Shown here piece by piece: positions 27,374 through 36,492 of a stretch of DNA of 62,614 nt (the first letter of the stretch is position 1; each line of letters starts with the position of its first letter). Source of the stretch: Rhizobium sp. CCGE 510 (GTDB lineage Bacteria; Pseudomonadota; Alphaproteobacteria; Rhizobiales; Rhizobiaceae); assembly GCF_000292525.1 (NCBI RefSeq), contig NZ_AEYF01000020.1, forward strand, positions 1-62,614. Reading direction: 5' to 3'. Made by a program: the position numbers and the translations under genes. The notes under the pieces are model-generated. The model had not been told where the DNA came from. It saw only the letters and a program-made list of their open reading frames with translations, and ran no database searches.

Positions 27374-27734
27374 GATGCCGTACGGGAAACGCCAAATCCA
27401 TGTCGCCCAAAAGTGTGCGGCGATTTTGGGACAACGGCATACATAAATCCTTCATGAGATAACCGACGTCGCGGATATTATGGATCGCGACGCCGGCACC
27501 GGCATCGACCAGCCGCTCGCGCAGCCGGTCATGCTGCCGCAATTGTTGAGGTCCAGCACAAAGGATATCCGCGGCATCTGGAGATCAAGATGATCCAACC
27601 TATCCTCCGTTTCCTCAAAAGCATTTCCTCTCCGCCTTCATCCTCGCAGCCCCGCTCGTGATACTGCACACGCTCCAGGGAAAAACAGCATTCGAGAGCG
27701 GCTTGCTGATGGAGATCCGATGACCGGGCGGACC
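27374..27734. other. intergenic region after the BA14K gene
   Basis: About 360 bp hold no convincing gene. A perfect 7-bp inverted repeat, CCCAAAA/TTTTGGG, is at 27406-27412 and 27424-27430, next to ACAACGGCATACATAAA. It looks like a small operator or a mobile-repeat remnant. The remaining open frames have no protein character. Confidence 0.4.
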
Positions 27735-28277
27735 TCAGGCGGTTTGGCCGCCGGCCTCGCAATAGGCCGAGAAGGCCTGAAGATAGGCCTGCACCCTCGA
27801 ACGGTTCTCCGCCGTCTCGATGGCCCGCAACACCTCGGCCGGTTCCAACTTCATCAGAGGGAGCCGGAGGAAGATATCCCCTGCGAACCGCTCGGTGATG
27901 GTCGCAAGGATCGTGCGCAGACCTGCCAGCATGTCATCGCCCCGATGTGATGCGTGCAGCAGCGCGACCGGCTTGTGGACGATCTCTTCTCCTGACACCA
28001 GCCAGTCGATAGCATTCTTGAGACCGCCGGGAATGGATCGCACATATTCCGGGCTGGCAATGATCACCCCGTCGCTCTCAGCGATCACGTCGATGAAATC
28101 CCGCACCGCCGTCGGCAGAGCGTCCCCCTCGAGATCCGGCGAAAACACCGGCAAACCGCCCACGCCATCGAAGATCGCAATTTCGATCTCACTTGGGGCG
28201 ACGTCGCTGATAGCCCGCAGCATCGCCGTATTGGTGGAATCGCGCCGAGCGCTGCCGGATATTGCGAGAATCTTCAT
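27735..28277 (-). CDS. NADPH-dependent FMN reductase
   Basis: This 180-residue flavodoxin-like protein starts at the ATG at 28277. The FMN phosphate loop is GSARRDSTN (residues 7-15), and ASPEYVRSIPGGLKNAIDW is the typical flavin-binding segment of the FMN_red family. It reduces FMN or quinones with NADPH. The start is 203 bp from the divergent exporter operon, so a shared redox stress role is possible but unproved. Confidence 0.9.
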   Translation of the reverse strand: MKILAISGSARRDSTNTAMLRAISDVAPSEIEIAIFDGVGGLPVFSPDLEGDALPTAVRDFIDVIAESDGVIIASPEYVRSIPGGLKNAIDWLVSGEEIVHKPVALLHASHRGDDMLAGLRTILATITERFAGDIFLRLPLMKLEPAEVLRAIETAENRSRVQAYLQAFSAYCEAGGQTA

Positions 28278-28480
28278 GACCCCAACAGCGATCGATTGAA
28301 CATGCCTGTCAACGCAAAAGGCTGCGGCGCCGTGTCTCTTTTCAGATAGGCAAAGGACGCTGCAGCGCTTTGAAATGCGCGATTGAGTGATGGCCAAAAG
28401 CGACTTTTGCTTGCACTGGCCGAGCCCGGCGTTAGCCTGGGTTCCAATCCTCACAGCTGCCGAATCGGCGGGAAATACAT

Positions 28481-29482
28481 ATGACGGCTTTGATCGAGGC
28501 ACGGGGCGTCAGCAAGCGCTTCCGGCAGCACAAGAGATTTCCAGGCCTGCTTGGTGCCCTGAAGACGCTGGTGACGAGCGAATATACCGAAGTTCTGGCC
28601 GTTTCCGACATCGATTTCGACGTCGCGGCCGGCGAAGCCGTGGGGTATCTCGGCCCCAATGGCGCCGGCAAATCCACCATGATCAAGATGATGACCGGCA
28701 TCCTGGTACCGAGCGCCGGCACGCTTACGGTCCTCGGCCGCACGCCGCATCTCAAGCGAATGGAGAATGCGCGCGAGATCGGCGTTGTCTTCGGCCAGCG
28801 CAGTCAGCTGTGGTGGGACCTGCCGCTGGTCGACAGTTTTACCTTGCACCAGCGCATCTACGACATCCCTGTTGCCCGCTATGCGGACAATCTCCGGCGC
28901 TTCAGCGAGCTGCTCGACCTCACGCCCTTTCTCGACCGCGCGGTGCGTCAGCTCAGCCTCGGCCAGCGTATGCGGGCCGAGATCGTGATGTCGCTGCTGC
29001 ACGATCCGAAGATCCTGTTTCTGGACGAACCGACCATCGGGCTCGATGTGGTCGCCAAGGATGCCGTGCGGCGTTTCCTGGCCGAGATCAACCGCGAACG
29101 CGGTGTCACCATCATCCTCACCACCCATGACCTGCAGGACATCGAAACCATCTGCCCGCGGCTGATCATGGTCGATCACTCGAGGCTGATCTTCGACGGC
29201 GAATTGAGGAGCCTGCGCGCCGCATTGGGCTCGGCCCGGCGGCTGACCCTCGAATTTGTCAGCGACCCCGGGCCGCTGCCGCTCAGCACCGCGACGCTCG
29301 TCAGCGACGAGGGTCTGCGCAAGAATTATCTGATCGAACGCGAAGACGTTTCGCTGGTCAGGATCCTGTCGGAGGTCGGAAGCGAGCGCGACCTGAAGGA
29401 TGTGGCGCTGCACGAGCCCGACATCGAAGAGGTCATCCGCACCTTCTACCAGGGCCGCAACGCCAGGGCGCGGGCGTCATGA
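28481..29482 (+). CDS. ABC-2 type exporter, ATP-binding subunit
   Basis: This 333-residue ATPase has Walker A GPNGAGKST (residues 58-66), signature LSLGQRMRAE and Walker B ILFLDEPTIGLD. It is longer than simple ATPases and carries a C-terminal accessory domain, as in the COG4586 group, some of which are labelled viologen exporters. It is the first gene of a three-gene operon: its stop overlaps the next start by 4 bp. It energises export of an unknown compound. Confidence 0.93.
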   Translation: MTALIEARGVSKRFRQHKRFPGLLGALKTLVTSEYTEVLAVSDIDFDVAAGEAVGYLGPNGAGKSTMIKMMTGILVPSAGTLTVLGRTPHLKRMENAREIGVVFGQRSQLWWDLPLVDSFTLHQRIYDIPVARYADNLRRFSELLDLTPFLDRAVRQLSLGQRMRAEIVMSLLHDPKILFLDEPTIGLDVVAKDAVRRFLAEINRERGVTIILTTHDLQDIETICPRLIMVDHSRLIFDGELRSLRAALGSARRLTLEFVSDPGPLPLSTATLVSDEGLRKNYLIEREDVSLVRILSEVGSERDLKDVALHEPDIEEVIRTFYQGRNARARAS

Positions 29483-30279
29483 GCGCTTATTCCGCCTTCG
29501 CGCGCAGCGCTTTCCATTCCCAGCTCGCCTACCGCAACGAGGTCTGGGCCAACATCTTCGGCAAACTGGTGCAGGTCGTTGCCCGTGTCGCCATCTGGCT
29601 GGCCGTCTATGCCGGCGTCGGCGCAACGATGGTCGACGGCGTCTCGCTGCAGCAGATGGTGACCTATGCGCTGCTTGGCGGTGCAGTGATGGGCGCTACC
29701 CGCCCGGAAAGGATCATCAACGAGATCGGCCGGTCGCTCAAGACGGGGGACGTCGCCGTCTGGTTGTTGAAGCCCATCTTCTATCCGCTCTACATCTTCG
29801 CCAATGAATGCGGCAGTTTCGGCTATCGCCTGATGACGCAGGTCATCCCGACCGTCGCCGTCACAGCCATGTTCTACGGCATGCTGCCGCCGGCAAGCCT
29901 GTTCGACGGCGCCATGTTCATCGCCTTCTGGGCGCTTTCCTTCATCCTGCTGTCGCTGATGTCGATGTTCTGCGGCCTCATCGCCTTCTGGCTGATGACG
30001 AGCTTCTCGCTCGACTGGATCCTCGGCGCCCTGCTGCAATTGTTCTCCGGCCTGCTGGTGCCCTTCTGGTTCTTCCCCGAGCCACTGGCGACGATTGCCC
30101 GCCACCTGCCCTTCGCCTGGGTGGTCTATTATCCCAATGCTGTCTATCTCGGCCAGCTTTCGGTTGCCGACACCTGGCTGCATTTCGGCCTCGGTCTCGG
30201 CTGGGCCGGATTGTTCCTCCTGGGCGTCCTTTGGCTATGGCGCTCAGCCTCCACCCGCATCACCGTGCAGGGAGGCTGA
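29479..30279 (+). CDS. ABC-2 type exporter, permease subunit 1
   Basis: This 266-residue inner-membrane protein has six predicted helices and resembles the COG4587 permeases that pair with COG4586 ATPases. Its start ATG overlaps the stop of the ATPase gene (ATGA), showing translational coupling. It should form a heterodimeric channel with the next gene. The substrate is unknown. Confidence 0.9.
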   Translation: MSAYSAFARSAFHSQLAYRNEVWANIFGKLVQVVARVAIWLAVYAGVGATMVDGVSLQQMVTYALLGGAVMGATRPERIINEIGRSLKTGDVAVWLLKPIFYPLYIFANECGSFGYRLMTQVIPTVAVTAMFYGMLPPASLFDGAMFIAFWALSFILLSLMSMFCGLIAFWLMTSFSLDWILGALLQLFSGLLVPFWFFPEPLATIARHLPFAWVVYYPNAVYLGQLSVADTWLHFGLGLGWAGLFLLGVLWLWRSASTRITVQGG

Positions 30280-30281
30280 CC

Positions 30282-31085
30282 GTGCTGCTTCATCATCTCC
30301 GCGTGATTCCGCTGCTGGTGCGCATGTATATCCGCTCGCAGATGGAATATCGCGGCGCCTTCTGGCTCGATCGCCTCGCACAGATCCTCTCCTATGGCAG
30401 CGTCTTCGCCACCATCGCCATCCTGCTTGCCCGCTTCGATACGTTGGGCGGCTGGAGCTGGCCGGAGCTCGCGCTGCTCTACAGCTTCCAGCTGCTGGCC
30501 TATTCCCTCGGCGCGGCGATGAGCTTCACGCAGTTGCGCGATCTTGAGGAACTGGTGCGCCTCGGCACGTACGATGCGCTGCTGGTCAAACCGTTCAGCC
30601 CCTGGGTCTATCTGATCTTCTCCGGCCTCAATATCGGCTATGCCGGCCACATCATCCTTGCCGTGCCGCTGCTCGGCTGGGCGGTTTTCTCCGTCGATTT
30701 CGCCTGGTCGGTCCCTTCAGCCCTGTTCCTCGTCGCCGCGCTGGTCAGCGCCACGCTGCTGACCGCCGCCCTGATCACCATGATCGGCGCCACCGCGCTG
30801 ATCTGGGTGCGCTCCAACCATTTGTTCTCGATCTTCTTCGGCTTCTGGGAACTGATGCGCTACCCTCTCAACATTTTTCCCGGCAGCATCCAGATCACCC
30901 TCCTCACCGCCGTTCCGCTGGCGCTAACCAGTTCGGTCCCCGTCGCCGCCCTGCTCGGCAAACCCGTCCCGATCCTTGGCGACTGGGCCGGCCCAGCGGC
31001 TCTGGCGGCCGGCCCGGTCTGGGTGCTGATCGCAATGGCGTACTGGCGATACGCCACCGGCAAATACCAGGGCGCCGGCGGCTGA
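30282..31085 (+). CDS. ABC-2 type exporter, permease subunit 2
   Basis: This 267-residue membrane protein starts at a GTG at 30282, just 2 bp after the previous stop; a GGGAGGC ribosome site lies within the end of the upstream gene. It has six helices and the COG3694-like wording RSQMEYRGAFWLDR. It completes the three-gene exporter. The frame is open far upstream, but that part overlaps permease 1 and is a shadow. Confidence 0.9.
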   Translation: MLLHHLRVIPLLVRMYIRSQMEYRGAFWLDRLAQILSYGSVFATIAILLARFDTLGGWSWPELALLYSFQLLAYSLGAAMSFTQLRDLEELVRLGTYDALLVKPFSPWVYLIFSGLNIGYAGHIILAVPLLGWAVFSVDFAWSVPSALFLVAALVSATLLTAALITMIGATALIWVRSNHLFSIFFGFWELMRYPLNIFPGSIQITLLTAVPLALTSSVPVAALLGKPVPILGDWAGPAALAAGPVWVLIAMAYWRYATGKYQGAGG

Positions 31086-31097
31086 CCTTTCTCTAAA

Positions 31098-31622
31098 TCA
31101 TGAGACAGGCGCCGACGATTTCGCGCGGACCTCGAGGAACGCCGCCGTCAGCTTCGCCAGCACCGCCGAAGTGCACGTGCCATTGGCTCCACCGATCGGA
31201 TCGACGATATGGATTTGCCGGAGATCCTCCATGAATTCGTCCCAGAGCGGCTGCCCGCCTTCTTCGAGAAGCTGCGCTCGGATGCTCAGTTCCTCGCTGA
31301 CCGGCAGATGGCGCCGCCCCCAGGCGCCGATCATGGCGAAGACGGGAACAAGCTGGATCGCCGGCTCCTCGAGGCTGTAGATCGCTTTCTGGCTGTGGCT
31401 CGGATCATCCCGCCTGCTGATAAACCCGAGCGAGAGCAAGCGCTTCAGCCTGGCTGCCAGGATATTCGAGGCGATCCCTTCCTCCGAATGGGTCAGAAGA
31501 TCGCGGAAATGGCGACGGTTGCCAAACATGATGTCCCGGATGATGATGAGGGTCCACCGATCTCCCAGCACTTCCATCGTCAGGTTGATCGGGCAGCCCG
31601 AGCGCAGTTCGATATCCACCAA
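31098..31622 (-). CDS. HxlR family transcriptional regulator
   Basis: This 174-residue protein has the HxlR winged-helix domain (LGDRWTLIIIRDIMFGNRRH, then RDLLTHSEEGIASNILAARL). The usual N-terminal Cys is present (SGCPINL, C9). HxlR proteins often sense electrophiles or redox state. A C-terminal extension of about 60 residues is additional to the minimal family. It is divergent from the reductase gene at 31708, with inverted repeats between them, so control of that gene and of itself is likely. Confidence 0.9.
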   Translation of the reverse strand: MVDIELRSGCPINLTMEVLGDRWTLIIIRDIMFGNRRHFRDLLTHSEEGIASNILAARLKRLLSLGFISRRDDPSHSQKAIYSLEEPAIQLVPVFAMIGAWGRRHLPVSEELSIRAQLLEEGGQPLWDEFMEDLRQIHIVDPIGGANGTCTSAVLAKLTAAFLEVRAKSSAPVS

Positions 31623-31640
31623 GCATCTCCTTCAAAAACC

Positions 31641-31677
31641 GGTTGCATTATAGGATCACCTATGCGACAAAGCAACC
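31641..31677. promoter_or_regulatory. nested inverted repeats in the HxlR/reductase intergenic region
   Basis: GGTTGC (31641-31646) and GCAACC (31672-31677) flank a central dyad ATAGG/CCTAT (31650-31663). The position between divergent genes suggests the operator of the HxlR regulator. Confidence 0.45.
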
Positions 31678-31707
31678 AGTTTCAATTTACAATCAGATGG
31701 AGGAACC

Positions 31708-32349
31708 ATGTCCAAGGTGCGTGTCGCAGCATTTTCCCTTTCCGTGGATGGTTTCGGCGCCGGGCCGGAACAAAGCATGCAGGATCCGCTCGGCAAGCGC
31801 GGGCATGAGATGTTTCAATGGTTTTTCCATACCCGCACGTTTCGCGCGATGCAGGGAAAGGACGACGGCTCGCAAGGAATTGACGAGGATTATGCCGCCC
31901 GTGGCATGGCCAATTTCGGCGCCTTCATTCTCGGGCGCAACATGTTCGGGCCTGTTCGCGGCGACTGGCCTGATGAGACCTGGAAGGGTTGGTGGGGGCC
32001 AAACCCGCCCTATCACGCGCCGACCTTCATCCTGACGCACTATCCGCGCGAACCCCTTGTCATGGAGGGCGGCACGACCTTTCACTTCGTCACCGGCGGC
32101 ATCGAAGATGCACTTGAAAAGGCGAAGGCCGCGGCCGGCGGCAAGGACGTGAAGATCGGCGGCGGGGTCAGCACCGTCCGCCAATATCTGCAGGCCGGCC
32201 TGATCGACGAATTGCATTTCGCCATCTCGCCCGTCGTGCTCGGCAAGGGAGAAGCGATGTTCACAGGTATCGATCTGCCGGCCCTCGGCTTCCGCGTCGC
32301 CGAGCATGTGGCGAGCGAACACGCGACGCACATCGTGCTGGCAAAATAG
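31708..32349 (+). CDS. dihydrofolate reductase family protein (RibD C-terminal type)
   Basis: This 213-residue protein has the reductase fold of the RibD C-terminal/DHFR superfamily (VAAFSLSVDGF at the start, ILGRNMFGPVRGDWP, GGTTFHFVTGGIEDAL, IGGGVSTVRQYL). It probably reduces a small molecule with NADPH; true folate activity is unlikely. It is divergent from an HxlR regulator, a frequent arrangement for this family. A GGAGGAACC ribosome site precedes the ATG. Confidence 0.9.
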   Translation: MSKVRVAAFSLSVDGFGAGPEQSMQDPLGKRGHEMFQWFFHTRTFRAMQGKDDGSQGIDEDYAARGMANFGAFILGRNMFGPVRGDWPDETWKGWWGPNPPYHAPTFILTHYPREPLVMEGGTTFHFVTGGIEDALEKAKAAAGGKDVKIGGGVSTVRQYLQAGLIDELHFAISPVVLGKGEAMFTGIDLPALGFRVAEHVASEHATHIVLAK

Positions 32350-32616
32350 GCTCGGCCGCCGATCGGGATCGGCATCCGCTCACACCAGCGCGTGCCGCAG
32401 CATGCCTGCGGCGGCAATGGCGATGATCGCGGTCGGCAGCACTCTCGACAGGGCCAGGCCATTCCCGGGAAAATCGGGCCGACGCCAAACCGTGTCAGGA
32501 GAATAGCAATGGTGTTGCTGGGGAATGAGCGTAGAGTGAGCCCATCGGCCCATCGGCATCGGCACGACCGCTTGAGAGACCATAGGTGCTCTTGCCGCTT
32601 CACGGAGGGCACGACT

Positions 32617-32820
32617 ATGCTCCTGTCGCTCATCTCACTCAACGATGATGAAATCACGATCGTCACCGATGCCGTTCGGCAATGGTGCTGCGAGAGGAAG
32701 CTTGACATCGACAGCGTCGAAGGGCGCCGCGCCATCACCGTTGCCGTCGATCTCGTCCAGATGAACACTGACCGCGACAGGATTTTTGCCGAGCTGTCGA
32801 AGCAGTTGGACCACCAGTAG
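32617..32820 (+). CDS. small hypothetical protein
   Basis: This 67-residue acidic, helical protein starts at the ATG at 32617 after an ACGGAGGGC ribosome site. It contains VTDAVRQWCCERKLDIDS with a vicinal Cys pair. I do not recognise a named domain. It looks like a conserved rhizobial small protein. Confidence 0.6.
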   Translation: MLLSLISLNDDEITIVTDAVRQWCCERKLDIDSVEGRRAITVAVDLVQMNTDRDRIFAELSKQLDHQ

Positions 32821-32845
32821 CCCCCCAGCGGTGGCTTCGAGAGGC

Positions 32846-33721
32846 CTAAAGGCGCTTTTCAAAGAAGGTGTCGGGATATGGGTCGTCATTGAACCGGTCG
32901 ATCTCATGCCAGCCGCTTCCCCGATAAAGCTGCTGCGCCTCGGAAAGCGCACTGTTCGTATCCAGGCGCAGGAGCTTGACGGATAGCTCGCGGGCGATAG
33001 TCTCGGCGGCAAGCATGAGGCGTGTTGCGAGCCCGAGGCCACGGGCGGCGGGGGCGACCCAGAGCCTCTTAATCTCGGCGACCTCGCCGCCACTGCCCTT
33101 CAATCCGACACAGCCGATCGGCAGGCCATCGGACAAGGCCACCAGGAACACACCGCGCGGACGGGTCATATCCTTGGCATCGGGATCGCGGGACAGCGAC
33201 ACATCGAAGCCGTTCTTAAACCGGCGTGCGAGTTCGCCGTAATATTCGCTCAGGCAATAGCTGGCGTCCTCGTGCCGAGGATCCTTTTCCTCGATCACGA
33301 TCTGATCGCGTCTCAGCGAGAGAGCAACGATGTCCATGGCGCGCAGAAGTTCTTCCGGGCGGCGATGGTGTGCCAGAAATGCCTCCGCCTGCGCATCGGA
33401 AAGCGCTTCATAGGCCTGGAACTCGGACTTACCGATTTTGGTCAAACTGGCGACGCGGCGACGCGCGTCCTCAGCATTCGGCACCGTCTCGATAAGACCT
33501 TCCTCTTCCAGACTGCGCAGCAGACGGCTCATCAAGCCCGAGTCGAGACCGAGATAATCGCGGATCACCGCAACATCCGATTGTCCCCGGCCGATCGAAT
33601 TGAGCACGCGGGCCGCACCCAACGGACGCCCGCGTCCGAGGAAAGAACTATCGAGAGCGCCGACTTCGGAGGTGACGGCACGGTTGAAACGACGGACGCG
33701 GAAGACAGGATCGCAAGCCAT
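32846..33721 (-). CDS. MarR-GNAT fusion protein
   Basis: This 291-residue protein joins two domains. A MarR winged helix lies at about residues 30-110 (YLGLDSGLMSRLLRSLEEEG, then NAEDARRRVASLT). A GNAT acetyltransferase lies at about 150-290 (IKRLWVAPAARGLGLATRLM as the acetyl-CoA loop). The fusion family is known and likely acetylates a small effector whose binding also controls DNA. A perfect 24-bp palindrome starts one base before its first codon, which suggests autoregulation. Confidence 0.9.
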   Translation of the reverse strand: MACDPVFRVRRFNRAVTSEVGALDSSFLGRGRPLGAARVLNSIGRGQSDVAVIRDYLGLDSGLMSRLLRSLEEEGLIETVPNAEDARRRVASLTKIGKSEFQAYEALSDAQAEAFLAHHRRPEELLRAMDIVALSLRRDQIVIEEKDPRHEDASYCLSEYYGELARRFKNGFDVSLSRDPDAKDMTRPRGVFLVALSDGLPIGCVGLKGSGGEVAEIKRLWVAPAARGLGLATRLMLAAETIARELSVKLLRLDTNSALSEAQQLYRGSGWHEIDRFNDDPYPDTFFEKRL

Positions 33722-33745
33722 ATTATCTGACTTAAGTCAGATAAT
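33722..33745. promoter_or_regulatory. perfect 24-bp palindrome, probable MarR operator
   Basis: ATTATCTGACTT is followed directly by its reverse complement. It ends immediately upstream of the MarR-GNAT start and matches the AT-rich, fully symmetric type of site that MarR dimers bind. It could block both transcription and translation initiation. Confidence 0.65.
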
Positions 33746-33864
33746 TAATCCTGTCAATTCGGAGCACTCAAAAGCAGAGGTAGGAGCGATCGGCGTCCTG
33801 CAACCATCTTGCAGATCGCCATCCCCTCGCCTATGGCATTACAACGTCCCGCAAGGCCTTCCCC

Positions 33865-34677
33865 GTGTTCCGTTTTGCTCTCCACGTCCTGATCGTTCTC
33901 CTTCTGACGCTGCTCACGCAGATCGGCGGCGTCGCCTATCTCATCGCGCTTGCCGCGTCGCGCGCCTGGGGCATCCGGCGCATGCTGGCCAAGCTCGCCA
34001 TCTTCCTGCTTTTCTATGCCGGTGCGACATTTGCCGCGGGCCTCACAGCCCCGATGCTTGGACGGGTTCCCCTTTCCTGCATATCAAGCATCACAGACCG
34101 GCTGGTCGTCCGCTCCCCGATCTATTGCCTGCTGAACCGCAACTATGTCACGCCGGACCTGCGCGATCTGGCAAAAGCGCTTGCCGCCCACATGGACGAG
34201 GAATTTCCCGGAACCGTCACCGTCGCGCTGGATGCGAATTTCCCCTTCGTGAACGGCTTTCCGCTGCTGCCGCATCTGTCGCATGCCGACGGAAAAAAGC
34301 TCGACTTCGCCTATTATTACAAGGATGCGGACGGCGCTTTACTCAATGGCGTCACCCGCTCCCCAATCGGTTATTTCGCCTTCGAAGAGCCGGCCCCGGG
34401 CGACGAACTGCCCTGCAAAGGGCGCAACGACTGGCTTACCACCCGTTGGAATTTCGACGCGCTGCAGCCGTTGTTTCCGGCCTATCGCATCGACGAGCAG
34501 CGCACATCGGCTGCGGTCGCCTGGCTGACGAGCGAAGGCGTGGCGCGCTTCGGCCTGCAGAAGATCTTCATCGAGCCGCATTTGAAGAACGCGCTTGGCA
34601 TTTCCGACAGCCATGTCCGCTTCCAAGGTTGCCGCGCCGCCCGCCACGACGACCATATCCATATCCAGGTTGAATGA
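33865..34677 (+). CDS. membrane-anchored LAS-type metallopeptidase-like protein
   Basis: This 270-residue protein starts at a GTG at 33865. Two hydrophobic helices at the N-terminus anchor it in the inner membrane. The catalytic part carries SHADGKKLDFAYYY (HxxGxxxDxxY) and a late HDDHIHIQ (H-x-H). These are the zinc ligands of the LAS group, which includes MepA, D-Ala-D-Ala carboxypeptidases and extensin-like proteins. Cell-wall peptide cleavage is inferred. No neighbouring wall gene supports it further. Confidence 0.75.
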   Translation: MFRFALHVLIVLLLTLLTQIGGVAYLIALAASRAWGIRRMLAKLAIFLLFYAGATFAAGLTAPMLGRVPLSCISSITDRLVVRSPIYCLLNRNYVTPDLRDLAKALAAHMDEEFPGTVTVALDANFPFVNGFPLLPHLSHADGKKLDFAYYYKDADGALLNGVTRSPIGYFAFEEPAPGDELPCKGRNDWLTTRWNFDALQPLFPAYRIDEQRTSAAVAWLTSEGVARFGLQKIFIEPHLKNALGISDSHVRFQGCRAARHDDHIHIQVE

Positions 34678-34743
34678 GCGTAAGCTACAAGGATTGAAAA
34701 CCCTATTGCGCCACCCGGACTATGTCAGGGGAGGTTGCTCCGT

Positions 34744-35358
34744 ATGAATATTTTCATGCTGTTGATCGGTTTTCCAGGCGTCGGGAAGCTCGCGATCGCC
34801 AAAGAATTGAGTTCGCTTTTCACCGCAAAGATTGTCGACAATCATTGGTTCAATAACCCGATACTCCGCCTCCTGGATGACGACGGGACATCTCCCCTCC
34901 CAGCAGGAATATGGGAATACACCGGAAGAGTTCGGCAAGCCGTCTTGGATGCGATCGTCGCCTATAGCGCGCCCTCGACAAACTTCATCTTCACGCATGC
35001 CGGCATTGAAGGCGATCAGCGTAGCATGCGTACTTTTCAAAAAATTGCTGCCGCAGCTCAACAGCGCCAGTCCTTGCTGGTGCCCATCCGATTGCTCTGC
35101 GACGAGGATGAGCTGGCACGCCGCATTTCCACCCCCGCACGCCGCATCCACTTAAAATCAATAGATGTAGAAGCCTCGAGAGAACGCAGCCGACGAGCTT
35201 CTGTTCTCGATCCGCAGCATCAAAATACGCTCGTCTTGGACGTAACATGCGCATCACCGGGGGAAAGTGCGGCCGCTATTCGAAACCATGTTTTGAACGC
35301 TGCATCTAGCCGGAATGTTGCAACCATCTCTGCCGCAGGTGGTGAGAGGGAACAATAG
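34744..35358 (+). CDS. P-loop kinase-like protein
   Basis: This 204-residue protein starts at the ATG at 34744 after a GGGAGG site. The N-terminus, LLIGFPGVGKLAIAKEL, is a P-loop, but Leu follows the Lys instead of Ser/Thr, which may weaken Mg2+ coordination. The following parts resemble small-molecule kinases of the zeta-toxin/chloramphenicol phosphotransferase style. No toxin partner is nearby. The substrate is unknown. Confidence 0.7.
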   Translation: MNIFMLLIGFPGVGKLAIAKELSSLFTAKIVDNHWFNNPILRLLDDDGTSPLPAGIWEYTGRVRQAVLDAIVAYSAPSTNFIFTHAGIEGDQRSMRTFQKIAAAAQQRQSLLVPIRLLCDEDELARRISTPARRIHLKSIDVEASRERSRRASVLDPQHQNTLVLDVTCASPGESAAAIRNHVLNAASSRNVATISAAGGEREQ

Positions 35359-35386
35359 ACCTTCATCGGCCCAGGGGAGACATGCC

Positions 35387-35752
35387 ATGAAAGCCCTCAC
35401 GATCCTCTTCCTGATCGAAACGTGCCTCTATGCCACTGCCTCGCTCACCCATGCCGGCTTCATCCTCGAAGGACACGAACATCATCAGGCAATGATCGCC
35501 GAAGCGGTGATAGCGGCGACTCTTCTGCTCGGCCTGATCTCGCTTATCCTCAACCGGCGATGGAGCCGAACGGCGGCGTTTTGCGCCCAAGCCTTCGCCC
35601 TCTTCGGCACTCTCATCGGTGCCTTCACCATCGCCGTTGGCGTCGGCCCCCAGACCACGCTCGATTATATCACCCATGGCGTGATGATCCTGCTCCTGCT
35701 CTTGGGCCTCATCCGGCTGGCGAAAAGCGGCAACGCTCCTCCCCATCAGTAG
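35387..35752 (+). CDS. small multi-spanning membrane protein
   Basis: This 121-residue protein has four hydrophobic helices and a His-rich loop (GHEHHQA) after the first. The short length and four-helix form suggest an uncharacterised inner-membrane protein. The His cluster hints at metal binding but gives no proof. A palindromic repeat lies downstream. Confidence 0.65.
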   Translation: MKALTILFLIETCLYATASLTHAGFILEGHEHHQAMIAEAVIAATLLLGLISLILNRRWSRTAAFCAQAFALFGTLIGAFTIAVGVGPQTTLDYITHGVMILLLLLGLIRLAKSGNAPPHQ

Positions 35753-35808
35753 AGCCGGCCTCGGGCGAGCCTCACTGAGGTGCCCATCCCTGGCACCGCC
35801 TCTCTCCA

Positions 35809-35850
35809 GCCTCATCCTGAGGCACCCCGCAGGGGCCTCGAAGGACGGGG
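35809..35850. repeat. palindromic intergenic repeat
   Basis: This copy of the recurring element has the core CTCATCCTGAGGCACCCCG, then CAGGGGCCTCGAAGGACGG. It lies between the small membrane protein gene and the convergent Lrp remnant, a likely terminator position. Confidence 0.65.
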
Positions 35851-35897
35851 CTGGCCACCCCCGGCGCCCATACGGCTAGCAAGGCGCCACGCCCGAC

Positions 35898-36396
35898 CTA
35901 CCGAACCGGCAGTTCATAGCTCCGCTTCAGCGTCTCCATCGGCACGTCGGTCTTGACGCTGAGCACGCTCGGAATGCGCGTCAGGTGGTCGGCCTGGAAA
36001 CGCCAATAGCTGTGCAAATCGGCGGTGACGATGCGCAGCACGGCGTCGCACTCGCCCGTCGTCAGGTAACATTCCATCACCTCGGGAAACCGTCTGACGG
36101 CTTCGGCGAAGCGCAGGGTGACCTCGGCATCCTGGGTCTTGAACCAGACGCGGGCAAAAACCGTCAGCCCCGCCCCGACCTTTGCCGGATCCAGCACGGC
36201 GACATAGCGATCGATGATCCTGGCTTTTCCAGAAGCCGCACGCGGCGCAGGCAGGGCGAAGGCGACAGCCCCACCTCCTTTGCCAGCTCCACATTCGAAA
36301 TGCGCCCATCGCGCTGAAGCACGCGCAGGATATGGCGATCAATCGCATCGACGACAAGCCGGCATTTTGTAGCTCCAAGTCCTTCTGTAGTGGCAT
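35898..36396 (-). pseudogene. frameshifted Lrp/AsnC family regulator
   Basis: Two frames together make one Lrp protein. The HTH part (VVDAIDRHILRVLQRDGRIS, then ELAKEVGLSPSPCLRRVRLLE) is in one frame. The effector-binding RAM part (LDPAKVGAGLTVFARVWF, then MECYLTTGECDAVLRI) continues in another after a one-base shift near 36215-36225. The HTH frame also lacks a good start: the ATG at 36396 lies in a third reading. The gene is probably inactive unless these are sequencing errors. It is divergent from argG. Confidence 0.75.
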
Positions 36397-36492
36397 AATA
36401 TGTCAAACATTCGCAATTTCGAGAACACTGCGCAAGCTCATTGCGCAAGACATGATCTATCGTACCAAGCATCGAGTTTTTGGAGATGACTA

